A stretch of DNA of 64,000 bases from Sulfurospirillum sp036802865 (lineage in GTDB: Bacteria > Campylobacterota > Campylobacteria > Campylobacterales > Sulfurospirillaceae): NCBI RefSeq assembly GCF_036802865.1, contig NZ_DAIRVK010000001.1, forward strand, positions 809,648 through 873,647, given 5' to 3'. This document shows, in pieces, positions 42,189 to 51,234 of the stretch. Positions within the stretch are counted from its first letter, which is position 1, and each line of letters opens with the position of its first letter. The notes under the pieces are model-generated. The model was not told the DNA's origin. It worked only from the letters and a program-made list of their open reading frames with translations, and did no database searches. A program made the position numbers and the translations under genes.

Positions 42189-42303
42189 TTAATTCGCAAT
42201 TTTTCTGCATTATAAACTGGCGACTTCTGCGCTTCGCTTGACACCTCGTGTTGGTTTGACTGAAAAAGCCCAAAATTCAAGCCAATATTTTGTACTTCAT
42301 GTG
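42174..42303. repeat. Inverted-repeat elements D and E at the island edge
   Basis: GAGGTGT (42174-42180) pairs with ACACCTC (42241-42247), making a ~74-bp element D whose right arm (42224-42246) is an inverted match of element C. Further on, ATTTTGTACTTC (42287-42298) repeats the right arm of element B (element E). D overlaps the truncated 5' end of the integrase. CTTGACACC (42237-42245) also repeats the last bases of the tRNA-Met gene. Confidence 0.5.
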
Positions 42304-42314
42304 ACAATAGATTT

Positions 42315-42758
42315 TTATTCAATCATCGCATCAAATTCTTTCACTTTATCCAGTGCTTTCATCGCAGAAGTTTTTGCGTTTTCGCTTAAGCCTTCACTAA
42401 AATGCAGGACATTTTCGAGCAACACACAAATGCCTAAAAAGATGGTTTTAGTACAAATCTCTCTGAGGCAGCTCATGAGAATGGGGGTAGGGATGTTGTG
42501 TGTAGAGTAGATGTAAGTGCGTTCATCACTGAGGTCTAAAAACTCTATCTTGTCCTCTTTAAAGCCACTCATCGCATCGACGACAACAATGACATCTGGT
42601 TCGTAAGCACGTAAAGAGCCAAATTCATTTTCAGGGGTATCGTAGCCAAAAAAGACTCTCCATTCGGGTAAGTGTTCCTCTACCAGTCGTCCTACTACGA
42701 TGGCAACACCATCATCTCCTCTAAGTTCATTACCCACACACAACAACGCTTTTTTCAC
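42315..42758 (-). CDS. hycI: Hydrogenase maturation endopeptidase, HycI-like
   Basis: A 147-residue protease that removes the C-terminal tail of the [NiFe] large subunit after nickel insertion. It shows LCVGNELRGDDGVAIVVG, with the first nickel-sensing acidic residue, and VIVVVDAMSGF with the second; a conserved His lies in YSTHNIP. It is the last gene of the hyf operon, and the large subunit here has a cleavable tail, so the pairing is consistent. Confidence 0.9.
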   Translation of the reverse strand: MKKALLCVGNELRGDDGVAIVVGRLVEEHLPEWRVFFGYDTPENEFGSLRAYEPDVIVVVDAMSGFKEDKIEFLDLSDERTYIYSTHNIPTPILMSCLREICTKTIFLGICVLLENVLHFSEGLSENAKTSAMKALDKVKEFDAMIE

Positions 42759-42774
42759 CCAAATCCCCTTTTAT

Positions 42775-43128
42775 TTATGTCTGTTTAAAATCTTTTCTTA
42801 GTACCAAATAGCCTTCATTTAAGCCAGCCAATATCGCTTTAAAGGGACATTCCATCATCTCTGGTAAAAGCTTGGTAGCGTGTTCAGGAAAGATTTCTAT
42901 TTCAAAATATTGACTCAAATTTCCAATTTTAAATTTCAGATACTCTCCACCATGGTCTAAAATCTGTTTAAATTCATCTTCGTTGATTTCTAAAATTTTC
43001 TCGCTAAAATCAATCGTTCCAACGCCATGCCCTATGCAGGTCGAGAAGATTTTGATTTGATCCACTCTAGCATCACCTGATTTTGCGCCATCAAGATGCC
43101 TTTTGGTGAGCTTGTAAACTTCTACCAT
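42775..43128 (-). CDS. hycH: HycH-family hydrogenase maturation protein
   Basis: A 117-residue protein of the formate hydrogenlyase maturation HycH family, with IGHGVGTIDFSEKILEI and a C-terminal MMECPFKAILAGLNEGYLVL. HycH is needed for large-subunit maturation in E. coli hydrogenase 3. It lies directly after the small-subunit gene (its ATG begins one base from that stop) and before the protease gene. Confidence 0.8.
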   Translation of the reverse strand: MVEVYKLTKRHLDGAKSGDARVDQIKIFSTCIGHGVGTIDFSEKILEINEDEFKQILDHGGEYLKFKIGNLSQYFEIEIFPEHATKLLPEMMECPFKAILAGLNEGYLVLRKDFKQT

Positions 43129-43950
43129 TTATTGCCCCCATTCCACTCTGTGAAGGCTGACTTTATCTTCTTCTGAACATGGAACATATTGGGTATAAAT
43201 TTCGTTATGGAGTATTCCTAAACACTCTGCATAGCGTGGATCAACTTCTGTTTTCATCGCTTCAGTGATAGCGGTTTTAGTCGCTTTTGTATCTTTGACG
43301 TTACCACTTTTCACAAGCGCATCAATATATTTGTCGAAGAGTTTACGTCCAAATACATAACTCATAAGCCTTTTTGCATGAACAAGCAAATCTCTCTCAA
43401 AAAGAGTATTGCCAAGGACAGAGTCTTTGACCATTGGTGGCATTTCGTTATCGTCCTCAAAACTCACTTTTTGGAGTTTTTGATCTAAGACGCCAAGGGC
43501 AGTTGTAAGCCCATAAATGATACTTGCAGGATGTGGAGGACAACCTGGAATATAAACGTCTACTGGTATGATTTTATCGATTCCACTTAGTACGCTATAC
43601 GCATCGTAAAAAATACCACCCGATGCTCCACACGCACCAAGGGCTACAACAATCTTAGGATCGGGCGTTGCTTCGTAAGCACGAAGAAGTGGATAGTACA
43701 TCTGACGTGTCACAGGACCTGTGCAGAGTAAAATATCGGCGTGACGTGGGTTTGCAACCAGCTTAAAACCAAATCGCTCAGGATCCCATAACGGTGTGAT
43801 AGCCGCGAAAATCTCAATTTCACAGCCATTGCAACTTCCGCAGTCAACGCGAAAAACACTAAAACTTCTGCCTATATGCTTTAAAAGCTCAAGTTTTTCC
43901 TCTAAAGAATTGGCTAGTTCGATTTCTGTTGGCATTTCATATGTTTTCAT
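43129..43950 (-). CDS. hyfI: Hydrogenase 4-type small subunit HyfI (NuoB-like)
   Basis: A 273-residue [4Fe-4S] subunit that passes electrons between the NiFe site and the ferredoxin-like subunits. Cluster ligands are in CGSCNGCEIE, GACGASGG and PGCPPHP, the four-Cys pattern of group 4 hydrogenases and NuoB. The C-terminal ~100 residues beyond the core are helical and charged. Its start overlaps the HyfH gene end by 4 bp. Confidence 0.92.
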   Translation of the reverse strand: MKTYEMPTEIELANSLEEKLELLKHIGRSFSVFRVDCGSCNGCEIEIFAAITPLWDPERFGFKLVANPRHADILLCTGPVTRQMYYPLLRAYEATPDPKIVVALGACGASGGIFYDAYSVLSGIDKIIPVDVYIPGCPPHPASIIYGLTTALGVLDQKLQKVSFEDDNEMPPMVKDSVLGNTLFERDLLVHAKRLMSYVFGRKLFDKYIDALVKSGNVKDTKATKTAITEAMKTEVDPRYAECLGILHNEIYTQYVPCSEEDKVSLHRVEWGQ

Positions 43951-44486
43951 TCTATCACCATCTCTTTGCCACTGGTAAAGGTTGCTACCGTAGCAGTTTT
44001 TTTACATGTTGGACACATACAAAGATAATTTTTAGCCTCTTCAAGCCTTTTTTCACTGACATTTGCTTTGCTTAAGCACTCAAAACTATACTTAATAAGT
44101 CTTTTTGCACCAAAGGGTTTGCCACACTCTGTACAATACTGACTATCAAGTTCGCCTCTTTGGATGAGAGCTGATTTATCAAATTTAACAGCGAGTTCAA
44201 ACTCTTCGCTTAATTTGATGGCTCCCGTTGGGCAGACTTCATCGCATCTACCACAAAAGATACAACGCCCACAGTCAAACTCCCAAACGAGTTTACTTTT
44301 ATCATCGTTAAAGACAACCGTGATGGCATTGGAAGGACATGCTATACCACACGCCGCACAACCTATACACAGATCATACACGTAAGCAGGTTTACCACGA
44401 AAATTCGCTGCAACATTATAAGGCTCAAACGGGTACTTATGGGTAATTTCGCCGTATTTTTTACTGATATCAAGAAGTTTCATCAT
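43947..44486 (-). CDS. hyfH: Hydrogenase 4-type iron-sulfur subunit HyfH (NuoI-like)
   Basis: A 179-residue polyferredoxin with two [4Fe-4S] motifs (CIGCAACGIACPSNA and CIFCGRCDEVCPTGA). A C-terminal part carries two more Cys pairs (CTECGKPFG and CMCPTCKK) that resemble a zinc-ribbon or redox pair. It bridges the catalytic HyfG/HyfI core and the electron-carrying subunits. Overlaps at both ends with neighbours (4 bp each) mark tight co-translation. Confidence 0.9.
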   Translation of the reverse strand: MMKLLDISKKYGEITHKYPFEPYNVAANFRGKPAYVYDLCIGCAACGIACPSNAITVVFNDDKSKLVWEFDCGRCIFCGRCDEVCPTGAIKLSEEFELAVKFDKSALIQRGELDSQYCTECGKPFGAKRLIKYSFECLSKANVSEKRLEEAKNYLCMCPTCKKTATVATFTSGKEMVIE

Positions 44487-46222
44487 CGCAGACTCCTCAT
44501 CGGACTGTTTTTGAGTGTTTTAGAAAAATCTTTTAAATCTTTATTTGTCAAAATTTTACTCTTTTTGCTGTTGATGTCAACAACGGTGATACGCTCTGTA
44601 CATGAGTAGCAAGGATCTAAGCTACAAACGATAAGTGCCGCATCGGCAATGGTGTTACCACGGAACTGAAAACGAAGGCTTGGCCAGTTGTTGTAGGTAG
44701 CGGCGCGACATCTCCATCTAAAGACTTTTTGAGCACTACCTTGCATAATCCAGTGGACATTTTCTCCCCTTGGTGCTTCAACATACGCTAAAGCGAAGTC
44801 TTCAGGTTTAACGTGGAATTTTGGGTCGACAATGATCGCCGTTTGAGGCATAAGCTCAAAACATTGACGAATGATAGAAACAGAGCTTTTAAGTTCCATA
44901 TAACGAACCATCTCACGCGCGAAAACATCACCACCTTCTACAACGGAGACATTAAATTCGATCTGTTTAAAAAAGTCGTACGGATGGTCATAGCGTGTAT
45001 CGCGTTTGATGCCACTTCCCCTAATATTAGGACCCACAGCAGAGAAATCACGGGCAACTTGTTTGTCAAGAATACCCACGCCCTTCCAGCGTTTCATTTG
45101 GCGTTGATCATCCATAACAGCATCCCATACTTCATCGACTTGTGTTTCGATGATTTGTAAGATGCGTAAACTCTCTTTGATCTCAATACCTGTGATATCG
45201 CGTCTAAGTCCACCCATAACAACGTTACCATAGGTTTTGCGTCCACCCGTAACGAGTTCAGCGAGTTTCATAGAGTATTCACGGATTCTAAAGATATGCA
45301 TGAAGGCATTGTAGTTACCTGTCACTTCACAGGCAAGCCCGATATTGAGCAAATGGCTGTGGAGACGTTCAATTTCCGAACAGATAATACGAATGGCTTG
45401 CGCACGAGCAGGAATCTCTAAATTGATCGCTTTTTCTGCTGCTTCAATACATGCGATTGCATGGGCATAACCGCAAATACCACACACACGTTCTGCTAAA
45501 TAGCCCATTTGATCGTAGTTCATACGGTTTTCAGCGAGCTTTTCCATACCTCTGTGTTGATAAAAAAGTCTGTAATCTGCATCGACAATGGTATCGCCAT
45601 CGCAAAAGAGTCTAAAGTGTCCTGGCTCATCGGCTGTGATATGCAAAGGTCCTAGAGGAACATCAATAATTCCAGCGCCTTCAGGTTTTAAAAATTCATA
45701 TTCTGGCTCATCATAATGCGTGCGCATATCAGGGCGATAACGGTAGTCCATCGCATCTTTTCGAAGCGGGAAGAGATCTTTGGGCCAATCATCACTTAAA
45801 ACCAGTCGTCTTTTATCCGGTAAGCCCTCTGCTACGAGTCCAAACATGTCGTACGCTTCTCTTTCATACCATACACATGCTGGAACCAACGGTGTTACCG
45901 ATGGATACGTGAGACTGTCTGGAGAGATAAGTACTTTAACCGTGACAAAGCACTTTTCATCTTGCGCTATCTCATCACCCTCAAACATCTTGCCACCCTC
46001 CATAGAGAGTGCGTAGTATAGGGCATAATGTTTGTTGATACTTCGCTCATCATTGGCAATCATCGTTGAGAGGTAGCCACCCATATCGTAATACAAAAAG
46101 CGAACCGCTTCAGGAAGGTCATTGAGCTCAACCAACGCAGTGACTTGATCTTCACATTGCCTTGTGACTTCTAAAATTTTAATTTTAGTCGCGAGTGCTT
46201 CTATAAATTTATCGCATTTCAT
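44483..46222 (-). CDS. hyfG: Hydrogenase 4-type large (catalytic) subunit HyfG
   Basis: The NiFe-containing subunit, 579 residues, fused as usual to a NuoC-like N-terminal domain (~170 residues). Nickel ligands lie in the L1 motif RVCGICGYAH and L2 motif DPCYSCTER. After CTER a ~35-residue tail (ITVVDINSKKSKIL onward) closely resembles the tail removed from E. coli HycE, so it should be cut by the HycI-like protease in this operon. It makes or consumes H2 at the cytoplasmic face. It starts 8 bp after the HyfF gene. Confidence 0.95.
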   Translation of the reverse strand: MKCDKFIEALATKIKILEVTRQCEDQVTALVELNDLPEAVRFLYYDMGGYLSTMIANDERSINKHYALYYALSMEGGKMFEGDEIAQDEKCFVTVKVLISPDSLTYPSVTPLVPACVWYEREAYDMFGLVAEGLPDKRRLVLSDDWPKDLFPLRKDAMDYRYRPDMRTHYDEPEYEFLKPEGAGIIDVPLGPLHITADEPGHFRLFCDGDTIVDADYRLFYQHRGMEKLAENRMNYDQMGYLAERVCGICGYAHAIACIEAAEKAINLEIPARAQAIRIICSEIERLHSHLLNIGLACEVTGNYNAFMHIFRIREYSMKLAELVTGGRKTYGNVVMGGLRRDITGIEIKESLRILQIIETQVDEVWDAVMDDQRQMKRWKGVGILDKQVARDFSAVGPNIRGSGIKRDTRYDHPYDFFKQIEFNVSVVEGGDVFAREMVRYMELKSSVSIIRQCFELMPQTAIIVDPKFHVKPEDFALAYVEAPRGENVHWIMQGSAQKVFRWRCRAATYNNWPSLRFQFRGNTIADAALIVCSLDPCYSCTERITVVDINSKKSKILTNKDLKDFSKTLKNSPMRSLR

Positions 46223-46230
46223 TGGGAGTC

Positions 46231-47700
46231 CTATTTTTTAATTATGGTTTTAACGCTCTCATCAAGGAGAAACGTAAACGAATCAAACTGCCACACACCA
46301 AACGCTACAATCAAAATAGCCAAGGCAATAAGTGGAAAGTTTTCGCTGAACTTCATCTCACTGTTATGCTCCACTTTGCCTTCTACTTTACCAAAGGTTG
46401 CCAAGAAGAAGTGCGAAAAGTCGGCAATAAAAATGATGGCTAAGGCGACGGCAAAAATAGCCATTAATATGTACGAACCATCAATGGCTGCGGCTTTAAA
46501 GATGAGAAATTCACTCACAAAAATCGCAAAACCTGGAACACCGACCAAGGAACAGATGGCAATACCAAACAGTACAGCTGTAAGCGGTGCAATACGGATC
46601 ATGCCACCCATTTTGGTCATATCTTTGGTTCCGTAGATTTTGGCGATATTTCCTGTTGAACAAAAGGCTAATGCTTTCGTAAAGGAGTGCGCCGCACAGT
46701 GGAAAAGAGCTGCAAAAAGCCCAATAGCGCCACCCACACCCAGTCCAAAGGCGATAACACCCATGTGAGCGATGGAGTGATATGCAAACATACGCTTAAC
46801 ATTGTGCTGACGAATCAAGAAAAAGGCAGAGACAAAAAGGGTTAATGTACCGCTGAGAATCATCACCGATTGTACAAAGTCAAAACCAACGCCATTGGCG
46901 ACGATAGCGTAGTAGCGGATAAGTCCTAGCATGGCACATTTAAGAAGAATGCCTGAAAGTAGGGCAGAAGTAGGTGCTGGTCCTTCGGCATGAACATCGG
47001 GTAGCCATGTATGGGTAGGAGCAAGTCCTGCTTTGGTTCCAAACCCAATCAAGGCAAAGATAAAGACAAGTTTTAGCGCCATAGGATCTAATTGGGCTGC
47101 ATTGGCAAGAAGATTGGAGTAGAGCATCGCTTCACCATCGATTTTACCGTTTGCCGCAGAGTACAGTAAGATGGTTGCATACAGTGCAAACGCTAAGCCA
47201 ATACTACACAAGACGATGTATTTGTAACCACTTTCGGTAGATTTTTGATCTTTTTTAACTGCAACAAGAAAAACAGATGCAAGTGTCGTTGCCTCAATAG
47301 CTGCCCACATAAAGGCGATGTTATTACACAAGACACTTAAGCTCATGGTCCATGTAAAGATGAAGCTGAGCGCAAAGTAGTTTTTGACCTCTTTAAGGCT
47401 GATATGCCCATCTTCGAGTTCCCATTTCATATACGTAGTCGCATAGATATTGACCAGTAACCCAGTAATAGCAATCAGTGATAAAAAGATAGCTCCTAAC
47501 GAATCCAAGAAAATAAAGTTATGAAAAAGGGAGAGTTCAGCTCCATTCACAACGTCACGCACTGCTGAGAGTAAGAGTGCTGAGACCATAATGCTTAATA
47601 GAATGTGTAGTTTTTGTATGAATTTAAAATTCAGTGGCATCATAAACATGAGCACGCCAAAAACAAAAGGTATGATGAGTATTAATAATAAAATGTCCAT
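46231..47700 (-). CDS. hyfF: Hydrogenase 4-type membrane subunit HyfF (antiporter-like)
   Basis: A 489-residue proton/sodium-antiporter-like subunit (NuoN/NuoM relatives) with about 14 hydrophobic helices. The conserved channel residues are seen in FMWAAIEATTLASVFLV, GFGTKAGLAPTHTWLPDVHAEGPAPTSALLSG and KRMFAYHSIAHMGVI. With HyfB it would couple H2 chemistry to ion movement across the inner membrane. Confidence 0.93.
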   Translation of the reverse strand: MDILLLILIIPFVFGVLMFMMPLNFKFIQKLHILLSIMVSALLLSAVRDVVNGAELSLFHNFIFLDSLGAIFLSLIAITGLLVNIYATTYMKWELEDGHISLKEVKNYFALSFIFTWTMSLSVLCNNIAFMWAAIEATTLASVFLVAVKKDQKSTESGYKYIVLCSIGLAFALYATILLYSAANGKIDGEAMLYSNLLANAAQLDPMALKLVFIFALIGFGTKAGLAPTHTWLPDVHAEGPAPTSALLSGILLKCAMLGLIRYYAIVANGVGFDFVQSVMILSGTLTLFVSAFFLIRQHNVKRMFAYHSIAHMGVIAFGLGVGGAIGLFAALFHCAAHSFTKALAFCSTGNIAKIYGTKDMTKMGGMIRIAPLTAVLFGIAICSLVGVPGFAIFVSEFLIFKAAAIDGSYILMAIFAVALAIIFIADFSHFFLATFGKVEGKVEHNSEMKFSENFPLIALAILIVAFGVWQFDSFTFLLDESVKTIIKK

Positions 47701-47701
47701 G

Positions 47702-48349
47702 TTAGCCCCTTAAATTAACCGCTTTAGATGTATTAAGACTTCCATATGAGGCGTAAAATCGTTTCGCCAAAATACTCATAATAATCACCGCAAAAATCGC
47801 GTCTGTCAAAATACCCACTTCAACCAGTTCATGAGACGTATACGCCATAAGCGCTAGGCTTAAATGTATACCATTTTCAAACAGACAGTAAGAGAGAATC
47901 TGTTTTAGAAATGAAGTTCTCAAAATAAAGCCAAAAATTCCCATCATAAAGATAAATGAAGCGGCAAAAAGCGGCAACGCATCTTTAAAAATTGAGAAGT
48001 GAATAAATACCTTATAAAACATCATCGCAACTGCGAGTGAAAAACTAAGCGCAACAACGGGCGATATAAAAAAACCACCTACTGGCTCATCTTCAACCAC
48101 AACACCCAATTTTTTGACAAGATTGAGTAAATAAAGAGGTACAAAGACCACTTTGATGACAAAGGCTGTGATGGACCATACCAGTAGTTCGTGTGAACCA
48201 TATTTAATATATAAGGCCAAAAAGATCGTGACCAATAAAAGCGTTTGCAAGGCATACGCTATAATGCTATGACGGTATTGTCTTAATCCAAATACCGCAA
48301 AACTTGTTCCCATCATTAAAACCGTCAAAATATCAATAATATTTGCCAT
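47702..48349 (-). CDS. hyfE: Hydrogenase 4-type membrane subunit HyfE
   Basis: A 215-residue integral membrane subunit with about seven hydrophobic segments and the HyfE features VFVPLYLLNLVKKLG and SYCLFENGIHLSLALMAYTS, related to NuoK. ATG 48349 with GGGAA upstream is preferred; the longer frame would overlap HyfC. In E. coli a hyfD gene lies between hyfC and hyfE, but here HyfC and HyfE are adjacent. Confidence 0.9.
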   Translation of the reverse strand: MANIIDILTVLMMGTSFAVFGLRQYRHSIIAYALQTLLLVTIFLALYIKYGSHELLVWSITAFVIKVVFVPLYLLNLVKKLGVVVEDEPVGGFFISPVVALSFSLAVAMMFYKVFIHFSIFKDALPLFAASFIFMMGIFGFILRTSFLKQILSYCLFENGIHLSLALMAYTSHELVEVGILTDAIFAVIIMSILAKRFYASYGSLNTSKAVNLRG

Positions 48350-48351
48350 AG

Positions 48352-49278
48352 TTATATTCCCATAATATAGAGTGCTAATGAGGTACATGAAATCGCAAGT
48401 GCAAAGAGCATCGTTCTTTTCATCCCTTTATTGATCGTAAACCTTGGTCCAAAGTTATCGATAAAAACGCCCATGACATAAAGAAAGCCTATCTCTGCCA
48501 AGAAAATGATGAGTGATAAAATTGGATTATCGACAAGACCCGCCCATGGCATAAAAACGACGAGGAAAAATCCTAACATCGTAAATTGTTTGAGCAGTAT
48601 CGCTATATCGATTATCGCCAAATCTTTACCACAAAACTCGCCTAAAACACCTTCTTGCAACTCTTGTTCTGCTTCTGCTAAGTCATAGGGTTTTCTACCC
48701 GTTTCAACATACATGACCCACAAGAATGCAGTAGATGCAATCGCATAGGAAGGAAAGGCATAACCGTAACTGCCATCAAGTATTAACGAAGAGATAAAAG
48801 GTAAACTTGTACTTCCAGCGCCCATCATGACAACGATGAGACAAATCACAGCAACCTCTTCGGTATAAAAGCCGATGGTTCCTTCTCTGCTAGCACTTAT
48901 ACCTGCATAGGGGTTGGCAGTATCAAAACCAGCAACAATAAAAATAAACCTAAAAAGCGCGCCCAAATAGAGTAAAACAAAGATGTCCGAAAATTGTGTT
49001 AAAGCAAAAGAATCCGCACCATACGTAATGGGTAAAGCACAGAACATCGCTGCGGCACTGATAAAGAGCAAGTAAGGTGAAATTTGATAAATATAACTTG
49101 CACTGTATGATTTGGTTCTTCCTCTTTTTAACAATTTATAAATGTCATAATAGGTTTGAAAAATGCTCGGTCCAATTCTTGATTGAAATTTAGCTCTTAG
49201 CTTTCTTGAAATTCCATCAAAGAGAGGAGCAACTAATATAGCTGAAACAAGTTGTAATAGTAGATAAAAAAAGTCCAT
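48352..49278 (-). CDS. hyfC: Hydrogenase 4-type membrane subunit HyfC (NuoH-like)
   Basis: A 308-residue subunit with eight hydrophobic segments, homologous to HycD and NuoH, which anchors the soluble arm to the membrane arm. Conserved parts are APLFDGISRKLRAKFQSRIGPS near the start, GISASREGTIGFYTEEVA, and the acidic loop ETGRKPYDLAEAEQELQEG, part of the quinone-site region in complex I. Confidence 0.93.
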   Translation of the reverse strand: MDFFYLLLQLVSAILVAPLFDGISRKLRAKFQSRIGPSIFQTYYDIYKLLKRGRTKSYSASYIYQISPYLLFISAAAMFCALPITYGADSFALTQFSDIFVLLYLGALFRFIFIVAGFDTANPYAGISASREGTIGFYTEEVAVICLIVVMMGAGSTSLPFISSLILDGSYGYAFPSYAIASTAFLWVMYVETGRKPYDLAEAEQELQEGVLGEFCGKDLAIIDIAILLKQFTMLGFFLVVFMPWAGLVDNPILSLIIFLAEIGFLYVMGVFIDNFGPRFTINKGMKRTMLFALAISCTSLALYIMGI

Positions 49279-49290
49279 TTCTTCTCCCTT

Positions 49291-51234
49291 TTATAGATAG
49301 TAATAACCAAAGATGAGTACCAAGCAAAGATAAATCAAGATATAACCCGCATACAGATTGGTTCTACCATTTTGAAAGATACCAATTTTATCTGCGATCA
49401 CCATGACGTAATGAATAACGGGCGCATAAAGCTTATCCCAAAAGAAATCATGTGTTTTATGTTTGTAGACTGCTTTTGAAAAGTAGCCATCAATCTTAAT
49501 CTCTTGTTCGTATTTCAAAATAAAACTAAGGGCTTTTTTAATGTCCCCTGTAAAGGAGTTTGAACCGATTTGCATACTTTTGTTGTAAATAAAACCGCAC
49601 GCCCATGGTTCAGTAACTCTCACGTCTTTATTGTTTGCTTTTAAAATGTAAACAAATACGAAAGGCAGGATGGCACAAAGAAACATGACCATCACAATGA
49701 TAGGCATGGAGATTAATTCATATGAACTCACGTTGGTCTGTGGTATCAATGTCAGAACAATCTTTGAGAGCATGTCGACGATGTTATTCATAAAAAGACC
49801 TATTCCTACACAGAAACTTGCCAATAAACCTAATGGTAAAAGTCTTATAAAGGAGACTTCTTTAGCCTCTTCGACACTTTTGGTATCACGTGCCACGCCT
49901 AGAAAAACGGCACCGTATATTTTTGAAAATGCCATGATTGCCATTGCTCCCGTAATGGAAAGAGCGATGATGGCAAGAGAAAAGAAAAATCGTGATGCAG
50001 CACCTTCTTCCATGCCACCCATAACCATTGTTTTATAGATGATCCATTCACTTGCAAAGCCATTGAGTGGAGGTAAAGCACAGATGGAGAGTGCTGCAAC
50101 AAAAAAGATGATGGAGGTGATAGGCATCTTTTTATGCAAGCCACCTAGAAGATCCATGTTGCGTGTTTTTGTTGCGGTGAAGATGTTGCCACTGAGCATA
50201 AAGAGGAGTGATTTGAAAACTGCATGGTTTAAAATATGGAAGAAGGCAGCGATAAAGCCTAGTAAGGCAATCATAGGTGAATTGGTTCCCAGTCCGTAAA
50301 AAGCACCACCCAGTCCTAAGAAGATAATGCCTACGTTTTCACAGGAACTGTACGCAATGGACGCTTTGTAATCGTTGGAAACGAGGGAATAAATAATCCC
50401 AAAAACACAGCTTAATGCACCAACAAAAAGGAGTATATAGCCAAATTGAACAAACTGTGGCAAGAGGAGTGCAAATTTTATAAAAGCAAAGAGTGCCACT
50501 TTGATCATAACGCCGCTCATCAGTGCTGAAGCGTTTGAAGGGGATTGACAGTAGGCGAGTGGCAACCAGACATGGAAAGGAAACATACCCGCTTTTGAGC
50601 CAAAGCCTACAAGGAGGAGGACAAAAAGAGTAAGGCTTGTGCCAAATCCCATGTTAAGTTCATCAAACGCGCTAAACTCAAAACCACCTGCTATGCTTGC
50701 CATAATTAAAAGAGCAACCATTAAACACGATGCCCCGATTTGGGCAATTCCCAAATAAATCATAACGTTTTTGCCCGCACCTTCACCATCATTGATTAAA
50801 ATGAGAAATGCGGAGATCAGTGTCATCATCTCCCATAAAAGCATAAAAGAGAAGACATTATCACTTGCAATGACTAAGAGCATGGAGAGAATAAAAGCAT
50901 TAAAGAGCGAAGCAAAAACCGCTAAATTGGCTTTTTTCTCATAAAACATTGCATAATCAAAGCTAAAAAGTGAAACTGCAAAAGCAATTAAACTCACTAA
51001 AAAGCTAAAAAACATTCCCAGTGTATCAAGTCTAAAAAGAGGTGAACTGATAAAATTTCCCGGTAATTGCCATGTCAATGTATTTCCCAGATTAGAAAAG
51101 AAAAATATCGCTGCATAAAGCGAAATGACACTGGCTAAACCAAAGCCTATCTTTTGGGCAAGAAGGGGTTTTTTATAGAGAACAAGGGAAAGTAGGGAGG
51201 TTAACAAAAATAGAGTGTATATGGTTTGCATCAT
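49291..51234 (-). CDS. hyfB: Hydrogenase 4-type membrane subunit HyfB (NuoL-like)
   Basis: A 647-residue antiporter-like subunit with about 16 hydrophobic segments. Key channel motifs are FMLLWEMMTLISAFLI, GFGSKAGMFPFHVWLPLAYCQSPSNASALMSG and IAYSSCENVGIIFLGLG. The C-terminal part includes a lateral-helix-like stretch (FWDKLYAPVIHYVMVIADKI). Its start overlaps the HyfA gene end by 4 bp. With HyfF it gives two antiporter modules. Confidence 0.93.
   Translation of the reverse strand: MMQTIYTLFLLTSLLSLVLYKKPLLAQKIGFGLASVISLYAAIFFFSNLGNTLTWQLPGNFISSPLFRLDTLGMFFSFLVSLIAFAVSLFSFDYAMFYEKKANLAVFASLFNAFILSMLLVIASDNVFSFMLLWEMMTLISAFLILINDGEGAGKNVMIYLGIAQIGASCLMVALLIMASIAGGFEFSAFDELNMGFGTSLTLFVLLLVGFGSKAGMFPFHVWLPLAYCQSPSNASALMSGVMIKVALFAFIKFALLLPQFVQFGYILLFVGALSCVFGIIYSLVSNDYKASIAYSSCENVGIIFLGLGGAFYGLGTNSPMIALLGFIAAFFHILNHAVFKSLLFMLSGNIFTATKTRNMDLLGGLHKKMPITSIIFFVAALSICALPPLNGFASEWIIYKTMVMGGMEEGAASRFFFSLAIIALSITGAMAIMAFSKIYGAVFLGVARDTKSVEEAKEVSFIRLLPLGLLASFCVGIGLFMNNIVDMLSKIVLTLIPQTNVSSYELISMPIIVMVMFLCAILPFVFVYILKANNKDVRVTEPWACGFIYNKSMQIGSNSFTGDIKKALSFILKYEQEIKIDGYFSKAVYKHKTHDFFWDKLYAPVIHYVMVIADKIGIFQNGRTNLYAGYILIYLCLVLIFGYYYL

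Noticed and set aside
36324..42303. Calling the island a true integron
   Set aside because: The only recombinase present is a phage-type tyrosine integrase without visible IntI features, and the right-hand cores of elements C and D lack the conserved GTT. Left as a hypothesis.
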